Assembly (NCBI GenBank): GCA_033085395.1 | Contig: JANQBS010000224.1 | Location: 1-64,000, forward strand | Direction of reading: 5' to 3' | Length of the DNA: 64,000 bases | DNA from: Xanthoparmelia taractica | Lineage: Eukaryota; Ascomycota; Lecanoromycetes; Lecanorales; Parmeliaceae | Shown: one piece after another, positions 1-12,029 of the stretch | Position numbering within the stretch: the stretch's first letter is position 1 | Layout: the number at the start of each line of letters is the position of its first letter | Program-made: the position numbers and the translations under genes | The notes under the pieces: generated by a model | What the model was told of the DNA's origin: nothing | Databases searched by the model: none | The model's input: only the letters and a program-made list of their open reading frames with translations

Positions 1-37
1 AAAAAAAGTTGAAAAAAAGTTGAAAAAAAGTTGAAAA
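1..37. repeat. 11-bp A-tract tandem repeat, three copies
   Basis: Three perfect head-to-tail copies of an 11-bp unit (seven A then GTTG) begin the window, and the array may continue to the left. The A-tracts recur about once per helical turn, so intrinsic bending is possible, but that is inference. No gene is attached to it. Confidence 0.8.
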
Positions 38-90
38 CGACTATGTTCAACAGATACCACACCTTTCCGACCCGTAGCCCTAGCCCTAAT

Positions 91-123
91 GTTGCATATC
101 CCAGGGTGTTGCATATCCCAGGG
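91..123. repeat. 17-bp direct duplication
   Basis: The segment GTTGCATATCCCAGGGT occurs twice back to back, the second copy lacking the final T. It follows a short CCCTAGCCCTAA stretch that resembles one and a half telomere units. It is a small local duplication of no evident function. Confidence 0.7.
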
Positions 124-1617
124 AATACGAGTATAGCCGCTATAGATCTATCTAAGTACTCACGAATTGATCACCTGCGTGAAAGAGAAACGTAATAGTT
201 TCTGAAAAGTGGGAATCACGCAGCAGCTTACTTATACGAGGGGCGCAGTCACCCAGGATTACCTTCCTCTCGCGCGACGATCACCTAGGTCGCGCGACAA
301 TAGAGCGGCGCTCACCCGATGCCCGATCGGGGGTGAGGCCGGGGCAGATTTCTGTCTTCTTGGCGATTGTGCCCTGACCGCAACAGCAGCTGATTTCTAT
401 AACGATGAAATTATAGGCTGAAAGAGGGGGAAACAGTGGTACTGTGTAGCCCTAGGAATATCTAGTATCCAGTGGCTATGCTAGTAACCTTAAGAGCTGA
501 TAGGCTTTGACGTCGAAGAGATGACCTACTCGCTTAATAAGGTCAGGCTTTAGTTCCTTATAACGTTGCCAGCCGTCATGGACGTTGCTGCCTCGGCAGC
601 AAAGAGTGCCGGGATCCCCCAGCACCCAATTCTTCCTCTTGAGGGCAAATCATTCTGGGGAAATCGGCCACATTTCAAGCTTCAAAACACTTAACGGCAA
701 GAAGAATAGGCATATCTGTGCATTTCTGAGCTTTCAGCTCGGTCACGATTAGGCTGCCGAAGGCTGTGATAATGGCATGATATCATGCTTTATTGCTGTA
801 TAGCATACTTTTTCTAACACCATTGATTGACAGGCTCAACAGAACGTGATTGTGCAGGCCTTGCAGGTACAGTTCATCACATCACCCGAATTGCAGAACA
901 TTTTGGCTGTAATTTCAGTCTTTTAAAGTAAGTGCGGTCTCTAGACCATGGTAGTATGACTGGATGACTCTGGGGCGCCTGTAGCCCTAGATATTCTGTA
1001 AACAATCGACGGCCAATGAATTAAGGCAGACAAGAGCGCGAAGCTCAAGGATGACATCAAAGAGAAGGTGAAATTGTAGGTGAAGCGATTGGTGCTATCA
1101 TTTGTCGTACCACAATAACTAGGGACGCCTTGCTGTAGTATGAAGCAAATCAATGGCATTTTACCTTGCTAAGATGTAAATTGTAAGCGTGAACTTCCCA
1201 AGCAGCAAACGCACATCGAGCAATATCATATCGTGTCGTGGTGCAATAACAGAACGATAGCCCTACCACTCATTGAGAGGCCTTCATATTCGGCTCAAAC
1301 TTTTAATAATGCCAAGGAGTATTGAAAATGGTAGGAGTGCAGATGGGGCCACAAAGGAGAAGGAGAAAATGTTGTTACGGCACGGCATTTGCATTTTGGG
1401 TATTTCTGTAGATAAACCACCTCCACCTAAACTCCTCGCTTTTCCCTTCAGAAATTTGTCACTCTAAGTCTTCGAATGAACTCGCGTCGGCTGCACTCTT
1501 CACCAACAAAGCATGCCTAAAGTCTCTTCCAATCACTCTATTCTGGAACGTGGCTCAAGCACATCCTCCATCCACCTCAACAAGAATCATAAGAAGCCGT
1601 CGAACACCCTCTTGTCT
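124..1617. other. intergenic, no gene recognised
   Basis: Only short open frames of fewer than 75 codons occur here, without conserved motifs or credible splice partners. The open frame from 1513 to 1965 on the plus strand is the antisense shadow of RPB5. I see no tRNA or other RNA gene. The stretch probably contains the 3' flank of RPB5. Confidence 0.5.
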
Positions 1618-2447
1618 TCATATCGCCCAGCGATAACTAGCATATCTCCCCGCTGTCTCACTCCTCCTGATAATCTTCACCACCTGCCCCTTCCTCAACC
1701 CCAAATACTTCGCCACCGGATCCCCCACCTGAATCCTCGGCAACTGACTCTCCTTCAACCGATACCGCTTCAGCAGCTCCACCTTCTGCTCCGCACTCAG
1801 CAGCTCATGTGTCGGCACCAGCTCATGGTGCGTGATATTGACCAGCAGATCCTGCTCTTGGAACGTCTCGATGATGGAAGGGAGGACGACAGGGATGATT
1901 TTCAGCGCGGCGGGCGTGATGGACGCTTGTGTTACGAGGATGCCGGTGTAGAATTTGTGCCGTGAGACGTGCTGGGCGAAGGCGCGCATTTGCTTTATGC
2001 CAATGCTGGCGTCGGAGGAGAATTCGATCCAGATGGTGCCGATTTGGGGCTGAGGGATGGGGTCGGCTTTTGTGGGTAGGGCAGTGTATTTTGCCAGCAT
2101 GGCGTCGGTGGGTCGGAAGGAGGTGTTCATCTTTTTGCGGCTGGATGATGGTCAGTCAGATGGTACCTCTTGGAGAGTCTTTTGGTATTTGGGGAGACAG
2201 ACTCTGGCGCGCCGCTAGGGTCTGTGTAATTTCTGCGAAAATCATCGAGGGAAATCTTGACTTCTTCCTCGCCTATCTCGTAGCCCTTGTGGAGGACGTC
2301 AGCGAAGTGTCGTTAGCGACAGGCATAGGAGTCTTATACCCTGTCCTGGCACATTTGGTGTATTGTCCGCCATGCCCGCCATAAACGTGTGAGTTCTCTA
2401 TCGGCATCCGCAGCTACCTTGGCCCTTTCCGCATCTTGGCTGTCCAT
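1618..2447 (-). CDS. RPB5: DNA-directed RNA polymerases I, II and III subunit RPABC1
   Basis: RPB5 is an essential subunit shared by all three nuclear RNA polymerases. Its N-terminal jaw domain contacts downstream DNA and its C-terminal domain is ancestral (archaeal RpoH). On the minus strand the exons are 2447-2340, 2285-2203 and 2140-1618, with introns of 54 and 62 nt carrying CTGAC branch-like sites. Spliced length is 237 residues, close to other filamentous fungi and longer than yeast (215). Diagnostic blocks are an LTRLWRAWRT helix at 19-28, SLDDFRRNYTDPSGAP before the second junction, QEQDLLVNITHHELVP at 158-173, and a C-terminal PRIQ..DPVA..LGL..GQVVKI followed by ETAGRYASYR. The start gives the expected N-terminal helix. 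It lies about 0.5 kb downstream of the aldolase-like gene on the same strand. The exon joins were inferred from in-frame continuity of the family sequence. Confidence 0.95.
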
Positions 2448-2943
2448 GATGTCGAGCTGGATGTTGCAGTGGGAAAGGATCTGGAACAATATGTGGATGT
2501 GACGGCTTGAAGAATGACTTTGGCTAGTGTAGCTTGACTCGGCTAAATATTACTCCGTTGACTTCACCCTGATTCTACCACGACACATCCATAAGGTAGA
2601 CAGTCTTCTAATGGGATCGCTTGAAGTCATAGGCAAGCCCATACCTGCGACGTGCAGCAGCGATCACTACGGGTCATACATTTCCAGCCAAGTTACAGTC
2701 AACCAAGGCAGAAGTCTAGAATTAAATACATACCCTTACGATTTAAAGATATAAAGACTTTGAACCCAGGATGGCGAAGACACCGTGCACTTACTTGCGA
2801 TCTCTAAGTATTAATCGGAGGGTTGTTGAGAATTGCTACAGTATGAGGCCCAGGTTCTTTTTGTACACGGAAGAAGCAATGCATGTAGACAACACCCGCT
2901 GAATCAAGCTACCCTCCATGATGAATGCTTTGATTTCTTCCAC
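2448..2943. promoter_or_regulatory. RPB5 upstream region / aldolase 3' flank
   Basis: About 0.5 kb separates the stop of the upstream minus-strand aldolase gene from the RPB5 start. It must hold the RPB5 promoter and the aldolase 3' end. No TATA box or other recognisable factor site stands out, and no coding sequence is evident. Confidence 0.4.
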
Positions 2944-3883
2944 CTACTGTAAATAATCTGCACCACACTCCTTCTCAATAATATCGAACATTGGCTTGGC
3001 ACTGAACCAGCCGGCCCTTGGCGTTCCAACAGTTTTATGTGTGAATGCTGCATCTTCATCATCAATTTTTACGGTTTCGTGACCTCTGCCTCCAGCAGCG
3101 GCGTCTGCCATCAACTGCGCGTGACAGCATTTCTCAAGGCTTATGAACCAGAAAACTGCAGCTTCAATGGTTTCGCCGACGGTCAAGAGGCCGTGGTTCT
3201 GGAGGAGAGCGGCCTTCTTGTTTCCCAGGCAGCGTGCAATCTCTTTGCCTTCCTTTGCGGCAAGGACGATGCCGTTGAATGTGGAGTAAAGGACGTGGTC
3301 CTGTCGAGTTTATTAGCACCTCTGGCAAATAGAAAGACAAAGTCAGTCGTACATCATGAAACGAGCAGGCATCTTGCGTTACGATATCAAGCTTCCGGCC
3401 TAGGGCACAGAACGAGCGTCCATAGATGCTATGGCTATGTGCAGCACACATAACATCCGGCCTCGCCTCATGCACTGCGCCGTGTATCATGAATGCGGCC
3501 GTGTTCAACAACCTGACCTTTCCCCCACCAATTATCTCCCCATGGTGGTCCACTTGTATCAAGTCACTCCGCTTCATTAGCGAAAATGCCACGCCAAACG
3601 GGTTAACCCAGAATGTTGTAGGGTCTACCGGATCTCGAAGTGTGATGTGTCCCGCAACTCCTTCGTCGAAGCCGTATTTCCCAAATATGCGAAAGGCGGC
3701 GGCAAGTCGGCCTTTGAGATATTCGCGCTCTTCATACTTATCAGTGAACGTGGGAGGCCCGGGGAATTTCGCCATTTGCCCTCTGGCAGCGGCTTCGCTT
3801 AAGCCGGGCTCAAGCGGCGCAATGGTGGAGGGCAAAGAGCCGTTGGTTCCATTTTCTGTGGTTGTTGCTGATGGTGGTGCCAT
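2944..3883 (-). CDS. class II aldolase/adducin domain protein
   Basis: This is a cytosolic-looking member of the class II aldolase/adducin N-terminal domain family, whose enzymes use a His-bound divalent metal for aldol cleavage or related reactions. The substrate cannot be told from sequence. Exons on the minus strand are 3883-3353 and 3300-2944, joined across a 52-nt intron to give 295 residues. Visible features are a Pro/Ser/Thr-rich N-terminus of about 45 residues, GHIT near 78-81, the metal-binding HSH at 149-151 and QNHG at 211-214 with the third His. The DDAD-type acidic tail motifs and AGWFSAKPMFD near the C-terminus fit the fungal branch. The chosen start is the Met of MAPPSA. An in-frame Met 58 codons upstream at 4057 adds an unlike extension and is less likely. 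It is divergent from the TRM4-like gene. Confidence 0.88.
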
Positions 3884-4821
3884 TATTAGCTGGATCCTGG
3901 GCGAGTGTAAGGAGGGATAAGAGTGATACTCATGTGGCACAAGGTGGGGTTTACCTATATCTTGTTCAAGTTCAGGCCGGGTAGCCGAGGTTATTCCTTC
4001 CGTGGCAGTATTCGGACATGATTGCCTGATCAGTTGACGTTCGATGAAAACAAACACGATTCATAGCAAGCCAGACATGACCCTCTGCTCAGATAGCGGA
4101 CGGCCGTATAACCTGAGGATTTCTGACTCCGCTTTCTCCACTTTGAAGATGATGCATTCACGACACAAGAGAGCAAAGGCGGGTATAATTTCCAGGGTCA
4201 CTGGCATTCACTGTCTTCCCAAGAAGTCTAAAAGCCTGACAGCGAGCATTTCCCGATTCTATCTGGAGGTGAGAGGGTATTGCTGAGATCCTTTGAAGGG
4301 AAGGCACATGAGAGTTTGGCATCGTCTTACAGGCTGAATTAACATTCAAATTCCGGGGAGGTATGGTCTTCAGATTCTCATCATAAGAATAAACCAATCA
4401 CAAAGGTCAATGGCAAGTGACTAGCGTTGGGTAGATACCCAGAGGCAGGTGAAAAGAAGCATCCAACACGAATCAGTGTGAGTGAATGCGAAGTTGTCTT
4501 GCATATGAGACAGCCTGTAGCCAACCGTAGAATTACCAGGAGTGCCAGGTCGGAACGATTTCTTCAATTGTGCATCAATAATAGTTATAGAAAGATGCCT
4601 AGAAGAATTTAGGGGGGTAATACGAGGGTTGAAAAAGCTACAATCCAGAGTTAGAAGTATTTGAATCTGCAGATACTTAATCATGAATTTCTGAAAGATC
4701 CGCACTTTTGGTGGTATGGGCGTAGCTCATGCATTTTGCGCGGCCGTATTCTTTTACCCACTCTCAGACGGCTCGAATTCACTTGAGCTGCTTTCTCACC
4801 ACAGGTGTTGGTCAATTGAGT
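3884..4821. promoter_or_regulatory. bidirectional intergenic region, aldolase (-) / TRM4 (+)
   Basis: The two coding starts point away from each other, so this 0.94 kb stretch must serve both promoters. Short open frames on both strands lack motifs. I see no conserved operator-like repeat. Confidence 0.45.
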
Positions 4822-7800
4822 ATGGGTAAACGTGGGGGCAAACGAGTCAGTACGTCCGATGCATGTTTCCCCCAAGCAAGTAGCTGATACTTCTCATCGC
4901 AGGGTCGAGGCGGGGCCAGAGGCGGTGGTCGTGGGGGCGTTCATCGACCAATTCGCACAGACTACTCCGAAGTTCCCAAAACGAATGCGCTGTATGAGCA
5001 ATACTACAATAATCTAGGCTTGGTCGAAGATACCGAAAGAGAAGAGTTCTGGACGGCCTTGCGAATAGACCTTCCAAATAGCTTTCGCTTTACTGGTTCA
5101 AGAGGGTACTCAAGCTCCTACTCAAGGCATGGGCGCATGCTGATTGCTCAATATTTATAGGCAAGCTCTACCGGTGCAGCAGCTACTCAAGGACCGCTAC
5201 ATACCGGAGATCATCTCCATAGAGCATAACGGTGAGCTCGTCAACCCGCCAACTGCTATACCATGGTTCCCAGACCAATTGGCATGGCAGATGACAACAC
5301 CTAAGAGCGTCGTGCGCAGATTTCCACCCTTTGCTTCCTTCCAGAAGTTCCTGGTTTCAGAGACAAGCGTTGGAAACATCAGTCGGCAAGAGGTGGTCAG
5401 CATGATCCCGCCACTTCTTATGGATGTCAAACCAGGCATGTCCGTCTTGGACTTATGTGCTGCGCCTGGAAGCAAAGCGGCTCAGTTGATTGAAATGGTA
5501 CACGGTGGAGAGGAGGCACGGACGCGAAAGATAGTCCGCAAGATGAAGATGGATCAAGGGCGAGAAGTGAGCCCTGACGGTCGATTGACGGAGGGACAAA
5601 TGGAAGAGGAGGAAGAAAGTGGCGACTGGTCAGACGACGGGAGAACGACCGGGTTACTAGTCGCGAATGATGCCGACTATAAGCGAGCACACATGCTCAT
5701 ACACCAGATGAAAAGGCTCAATTCTCCTAATCTGATTGTAACAAATCATGATGCAACGATGTACCCTTCCATAAAGCTTTCATCTGAATACACCCGCGAG
5801 AACGGCGAAACAAGGAACAGATATCTTAAGTTCGATCGCATACTAGCCGATGTGCCATGCTCGGGTGATGGAACATGTCGAAAGAACGTCAATGTTTGGA
5901 AAGATTGGAATCCCGGTAATGCGCTTGGGCTATTCGTCACTCAAGTCCGTATCCTGGTCCGCGCACTGCAAATGTTGAAGGTCGGAGGGAGGGTCGTCTA
6001 TTCGACTTGCAGTATGAACCCTGTTGAGAACGAGGCCGTGGTAGCGACTGCTATCGATCGATGCGGTGGCATGTCCAAGGTTGACATTATCGATTGCAAT
6101 AGCGCTCTTCCTGACCTGAAGAGACGGCACGGGTTAAGCTCTTGGAAAGTAATGGACAAGCAAGGCAGAATCTGGCCATCCTGGCAAGCAGTAGAAGAAG
6201 AGAGAGCCAAGAATGGCGAAGACGGCCTGGGGCGATTGTCGGAGTTCATGTTTCCGTCCACCAAAAACGAAGAGGCCATTCCACTTAACCGGTGTTTGCG
6301 CATCTACGGACACTTGCAAGACACGGGCGGGTTCTTCATCACCGTCCTGGAGAAGAAAGCTGAAATTAAGGCTAGACCGGAGGCCGAACCCAAGACAGCC
6401 GCGCCAGAGCCCACTTCCATCATGGACGTAGTCAAAGAGATCGAAGCCAAAACCTCAAATGGCAGCGACCCACTAGAAAGAATAGAAGCTGCCGATAAGA
6501 TTGTACCACTAGGGACCAACGATGACGCAGAAGGCGTATCAGCAGTAGCCCGCCAAAACAAAGAGAATGCTCCTAGCGATAATGTCACGGCGGCTAAACG
6601 TGAGCACGACGCGGAGACCGACGCCGCAATGTCCACGAAACGGCTCAAAACCAGAGACGCAATCGAGCTCAGCGAACCCGCGCCTCAAGGCGACGAAGAC
6701 CGCCAAGTCCACTGGCCGCCACCACCAGCTGCCCAGCTCGACGCAAGCCGTCCCGAAACACAGACCTCGCTCCCGTCTCCGGCTCCACCATTGGGTAACA
6801 ACAACAACAACTCAAATAACAGAGACAAACAACAGCAATTCAACAAAACCAAGCAACCCTACGAAGAACCCTTCAAATACCTCGACCCCAACCACGAAGA
6901 CCTGCAAACCATCTACGACTTCTACGACCTCTCGCCCGCCTTCCCGCGGGACAGATTCATGGTCCGCAACGCCCTCGGCCACCCGGCAAAGACAATCTAC
7001 TACACCTCCGCCCTCGCCCGCTCCGTCCTGACCGCCAACGCAAACTCGGGCATCAAGTTCGTGCACTGCGGCGTCAAAATGTTCGTCAAGCAGGACGTGC
7101 AGTCGGCCGAGGTGTGCAGGTGGCGGATCCAGAGCGAAGGGTTGCCCGTTGTGGAGGCGTGGGTGGGGGAGAAGCGGGTGGTGAGGTTGTGGCGGAGGGG
7201 CACGCTGCGGACCCTGTTGGTGGAGATGTTCCCGAAGGTTGACGGGGAGGGGTGGAAGGAGCTGTGGGAGATTGGGGAGAGGGTTCGAGATGTCGGGATG
7301 GGATGTTGTGTGCTGAGGATCGAAAAGGGAGATGGCGACGATGGCTTTAGGTAATGGATATCCCCTCCCGCCTTCCCTTCCCTTCCCTTCCCTACTTTCT
7401 TTCATTTTTTTTGCAACAAAAAACTCCAACCAGTCACTCCTTCATTCATCCATCCATGCTAACTCTCTCCCCCCACCCCGGGGTCCCATAGCGAACGCAT
7501 GGTCCTGCCCCTCTGGCGCAGCCTCCACTCTCTAAACCTGATGCTGCCAAAGGAAGACCGCAAAGCCATGCTGCTGCGTCTTTACAACGAGGGCACGCCG
7601 CTGATGGATCATTCGAAAGACCGTTTCCACAACAAGGCGCAAGCTGGAGCGAACGCTAATGCTGACGCTGATATCAAAGACGAGTCCCTCGATATCAAAG
7701 AAGAAGAAGAGGAAGAGGAAGAAGCAAGAGAAGAAGAAGAAGGCGTGGATGCGGACGTCAAGGACGAAATGGCTGCTACCAAGGGAGAAGAGGGTGAGGA

Positions 7801-7957
7801 AGGAGGAGGGGCGAACGTCGCGGATGCGGGAGAAGTTGGGGATGTGGAGATGATGGAGAGTGGAGCCATGGCTGAGGATGATGGGGAGAGTGAGAGGGTG
7901 AAAGAGGACGACGCGTTACACGATGCCGTCGTAAAGTCAGAGGCGGAACATAGATGA
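4822..7957 (+). CDS. TRM4: tRNA (cytosine-5-)-methyltransferase, Trm4/NSUN2 type
   Basis: Trm4 uses SAM to make 5-methylcytosine in tRNAs (C34, C40, C48, C49 in yeast), mainly in the nucleus. Exons are 4822-4845, 4903-5105, 5161-7350 and 7492-7957, with introns of 57, 55, 141 nt; the product is 960 residues. The N-terminus is basic and Gly/Arg-rich (about 1-28). The SAM-binding DLCAAPGS is at about 173-180, the releasing Cys in DVPCSGDGT is about Cys309, and the catalytic Cys in YSTCSMNP is about Cys359. A low-complexity linker precedes the C-terminal RNA-binding region. The last exon restores the family block ERMVLPLWRSL..LNLMLPKEDRK that would be lost if translation stopped at 7354. The tail of roughly 110 residues is Glu/Asp-rich and extends beyond yeast Trm4. 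The third intron is long and rich in CCCTT repeats. The first donor is GTCAGT, chosen because it keeps the frame. Confidence 0.93.
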
Positions 7958-8055
7958 TGGGGTGTAGACTGCTTGCATTGCACGGCGATTTGCATCCAAC
8001 ATCAACTATCAAGATTCAAAAGCTTTCTCCACAAACACACACAAAGCTGGCATCT

Positions 8056-8233
8056 CCCAGCGCCCACCGTGCAAAAAACAAAAACATTTCGATGTAAGCT
8101 TTGTTTTCTTTCCGGCATGAAATTGCTGTATAATTCGACCGAGTAACAACCCAGCGCCCATCACTGCAAAATATCTTGAATCCAACTTTTCTTTTCCCGG
8201 GCATGAAAATAGCTGTATACTCCGACCATTGTA
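8056..8233. repeat. degenerate tandem duplication, two units of about 90 bp
   Basis: Two adjacent diverged copies each run from CCCAGCGCCCA, through a T-rich CTTTTCTTT-like tract, to GGCATGAAA..(A)GCTGTATA.TCCGACC. The first spans about 8056-8145 and the second about 8150-8233. They lie just 3' of the TRM4 gene, perhaps within its 3' UTR. I cannot name the element. Confidence 0.65.
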
Positions 8234-8729
8234 GAACGAACCCGCAATCGTCGATCAAAGATAGGCATTGCTACCCTATCTCACCGAATCCATCACACAA
8301 TCGGGCCGATTGTAGCTCGTGTGCCGCCAAATAAAGGACCTTCTCCGCTCCAAGTATAGACTAGAGCCGACTCTTTATTCTTGTTTCTTTCTTTTTTTCG
8401 TTTCTTTTTCGTTCATCCTGTTTCAATCATCTCAGATCTCAATCCATTCCTTGCTACCGCCCTTGTCGCTTGTCGAGAAAACACATACCCATCACCTCAA
8501 CTGACCGAAGAAGACAAGCCCAGGATCAGGAAGATATAGCTCAAAGGGGGGATCCGCGTATGGGATCATTCATCGTTGCTCGAGGGCCGTTGTGTTTCGG
8601 CCGGCCAGCGGCTCCTTCCCTTCTTATTCACCCCCCGTCGGAGCGTAGATGAAGGAAGGAAGAGGTGGTCATCTGAACGGACGGGGGTTCTCGGCGTTCA
8701 TGCCGTACCCTAGGACTGACACGTTAGTG

Positions 8730-8854
8730 GCGAGCTTGGGGTAACAAATCACCGGCCGGGTTGGACTCTTCCCTCGTCGACACTCGCCATCCATGGCAAG
8801 CTTGTGACAAAGCGACCGGCCGGATTCATTCTCCGTCGTCGACGCTCGCCATCC
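8730..8854. repeat. tandem duplication, two units of about 60 bp
   Basis: Units at 8730-8792 and 8796-8854 share GC(G/A)AGCTTG, ACCGGCCGG.TT, and a TCGTCGAC(A/G)CTCGCCATCC end. They differ by several substitutions and a small indel, so the duplication is not recent. No function is evident. Confidence 0.75.
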
Positions 8855-11751
8855 TCGTGGGGAAGGGGGGAGGTTGTTCGTCTCGCCACCGAGTATCGTG
8901 AGGGGAGAAACGGGCATCAGTAGACGCGAGTACAGGGTTGAACCTTGAGGGGCGTCGTCCTATATTTGATGCTTTGTGTTGTTGGACGGACATGAGATCC
9001 GTCCCACGGCACAAGGTAGTTCTCACTCGAAACTCCCGCGCCTTGGCTTGTTCGTGCTGCCATTGAATGATATCCTGCGCGACAGTGCCGGCAGTAATCA
9101 TACAGGCCATCGTAACCAAGCATCCGACGTCTTTGTTTGAGTAATGGGGAAATTCGGGTCTCAACTCGTCGTCGCTTACGGACAACCCCAAAGGAGCCTG
9201 GAAAGGAAATTTGGCCAATTTCGGAACAGGGAAGGATCCAGCACGTTGAGTAATCACCTTTGAAGGAAGCTCGAACGAACTATTGATCCGCATGTCCTAA
9301 TTAATTTTCGTTTTCCATTTATCATCGATTGCTCGGCTAAGGCCAATGGTTACTGGTGCCACTTGTCCTCGCGTACAAGAAGGTCTCGTGTCCTACCAAA
9401 AGTTTCGAAAGCTTCACCAGTTTCCGATTGTCGGGAGGGGAAGTTCTCATTGCCCCAGAGGCACAGATATTAGCGTAGTTCGAGAGATGTCTCCGGGAGT
9501 AGCACGGTCTATCTCGGGTGTCTCAAGCCAATGGTCTGATTCTGCGACGTGCATGCATACTCGTTTTCTTGCGCACTTCTGCTCTTTTCACACGATCCGC
9601 AAAGGAGCTGGAAAGCCCGGCTGCTGCACGTGTTTCGATTGGGACGGCTGTGACAGGCTTCTGACGTCCCAATTATGGAGATCGGCCAAAATGTAGGGGG
9701 GGCAGCAAAGACGATTGGCGCTGAATATGCACGTACGGATGCCGTGACCTACAGAAACTGCACACCACGAGGTGGGCAAGGCAAAATCAGGCACACTGAA
9801 GCCGTCGATTGACAGCAGTAACCCTTTGGTACGCATTCTGCAAAGAACCGGATGGAGATAGTTGGCATGGCTGTCGGCAGAATGGTGGCGTAACAATAGA
9901 CCAGTCGACAGGCGGGGAAAGGAAAACGGTGTGAGAAGAGCAGGGGGGGAGTGCATAAGAGATCATGCATGCCAACTTTGGGAGATAGCCGTCGCTGGCG
10001 TTAACGGCTCAGCTTCCAGAGACCTTGTTAGTGGCTTGAGCTAGCTGTCCGGCAAGGCTGCTGGCTGATTGATGAGCTGTCAACGATCATCTAGTGGCCA
10101 CAAAAGATTTCAATCAGAAATTGAACAAGTAGATGATCCACAGATCACAGCGCATTTAAGTACTAGCCTGTTGAGGATCTTTAAATATCGAAGCTAGCGG
10201 TGATCGATGTTTGGGCACCAATGTCGCGAGTCATGGTAGCCCATTACTAGATGCCCAATGAATTGTTATCGATAAGTTGATCGCAATGCTGATTTTGCTT
10301 CCGAGTTTGTCTCTGCACAAGGCCATCAGCATCAAAATAGTACCAAACATGCAAAGCTGGATCTGATACTGGGGTTTAGGTCAGTGGGCACGGCTGACTA
10401 ACGATCAGTCTTCAAGGTGTAGCGGCGTAGCGGTTATGGCATGAATGTTTTCTCTGTAAATATAGCTTCCATCCTCGACCTTATCAGCCAATGAGTCAAT
10501 GTTTGCGGTAGGGGTGACGGCTTTGCAGCGAAAAGAGTCCCAACATAGCGGTAGCTTAAGCGCTTGGGCCTTGTGAGCTGGAAATTGTGGCCGTTATTGT
10601 TCGGTCCTCCGCCTCCCGTGCGCTGCTTGACTTTGGCTCGGAGTAACGGTCTTGTAGAAGAGGCACTATGGGGTGAGCTGAACCGTGGTCAACTATACCT
10701 AGCTCACTCAAACGTCTCCGAGGCGGACTATGTTGTCCGCTAAGAAGATAGGCAACATGCAGAAAAGTCACGGAACTGGAAGGACATGGATGCAAAAGAT
10801 GTAACACCTTGATTGGCCTCCTTGGGACAACTGCCGCAACCGATGCGTGGTCTTTTCTCAGGACAATGAAATGAGGTATCCGAGAACAGGGAAGACATTG
10901 ATACCCAAGCGGCGCGACGAGTCGTCCAAGACTGAAGATGATGAGGGTCTATGAAAATTATCCAACAAGCATGTCGTCTGGAGTTGATCCTTTCGCAAAG
11001 GATCCCATAAAAGGACTTTGAAATTAAAGTAACCGGTTTCGGATTAGGGCTGAAGGACACACGTAAGCACAGCACGGTAAGGTAAGGTAGGTAAGCGAGC
11101 CCAAGTTCCTCAGGCGACCAGTAAGGTGGTAGCTGTAGTAGTATTAAGGGCAGTAGTTTACGTTTCGAAAGAGTGGTATAAGGTCAAGTTGGGCCTTGGA
11201 AGAGTGGGAGAGTTGGTGGAATTGATCGGTTTCATGAGCTGGTTATGGGCGGCTTTGGTATAAGGGCACAAGGGGTGGGTGACACGAGAAGGTGAAAAGA
11301 AGGCAAATGTGCGTGTTGTCGCCTTCCCGAGGTGGTCGCTAACTTCCTTTCTCTAGCTGCATTGCTGTGGCTGGTGATCCCTGCCGTTTGCCGCGTGCTT
11401 TATGCACGACAGGCATGCGCTGGGATATGGCTGCATTGATCCATGGCAAACTGAGGCGTTGCATCGTCAAATTACTGCCCAAGAGTTCAAGGTCGGAAGC
11501 TGTCAAAGTGAAGTAAGCTTTCGCCCATCCGATCAAGGATCAGGGACAAGTCATAGCTTGTAACGACGACCAGGGAAGACTTTCATGAGCAAAATTCAAA
11601 GGACCGTTGAGAGACCTTGACCCCCCGGCACGACCATGGAAAATTGATGGAAAACAAGGTACTTGTAGGTTTGAGAAAGGATAATCAAAATAATAAAAAG
11701 TTCTTTTTGCTAGACAATTATTTTTTATTTTTTATTGTTGTTCATGTGATG

Positions 11752-11988
11752 TATTATTATTATTATTATTAAATTGACCAGCCGGAATAGCTCTTTCCTC
11801 CCCCGGAAACCTCTCGTCCTCAATCGGATCCACTAACCCATTGGATTTTGACCGCCCCGTAGGCCATTCAAGCGATCTCCATTCCCCAGAGCATCCCTAT
11901 AATTGTCCTTTACTGTACCGCCTTGCTTCGTTATCATTATTATTTTGATTATGATTAAGTATGATTATTATTATTGGCAACGGGTCAC

Positions 11989-12021
<33 letters not shown>

Positions 12022-12029
12022 TAATAATC
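11752..12029. repeat. ATT/AAT microsatellite block
   Basis: Runs of ATT at 11752-11771, interrupted ATT/GATT repeats around 11935-11976 and a longer AAT run at 11989-12029 lie within an AT-rich noncoding segment. These are simple sequence repeats. The open frame through the AAT run on the plus strand (an Asn homopolymer) has no other coding evidence. Confidence 0.85.

Noticed and set aside
72..92. Telomere-like CCCTAGCCCTAA
   Set aside because: One and a half imperfect units only, followed by unrelated unique sequence; not evidence of a chromosome end.
1513..1965. 150-codon plus-strand frame
   Set aside because: It is the antisense of RPB5 exon 3, whose family motifs are unmistakable.
6567..7429. 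Long frames on both strands inside TRM4
   Set aside because: Low-complexity Thr/Pro or Leu/His/Pro shadows of the Trm4 C-terminal region.
7609..7995. Minus-strand Ser/Pro-rich frame
   Set aside because: Complement of the GAA/GAG codons that encode the acidic Trm4 tail.
8826..9293. 155-codon minus-strand frame with a hydrophobic patch
   Set aside because: No domain, overlaps a tandem duplication, no supporting introns or neighbours; left uncalled.
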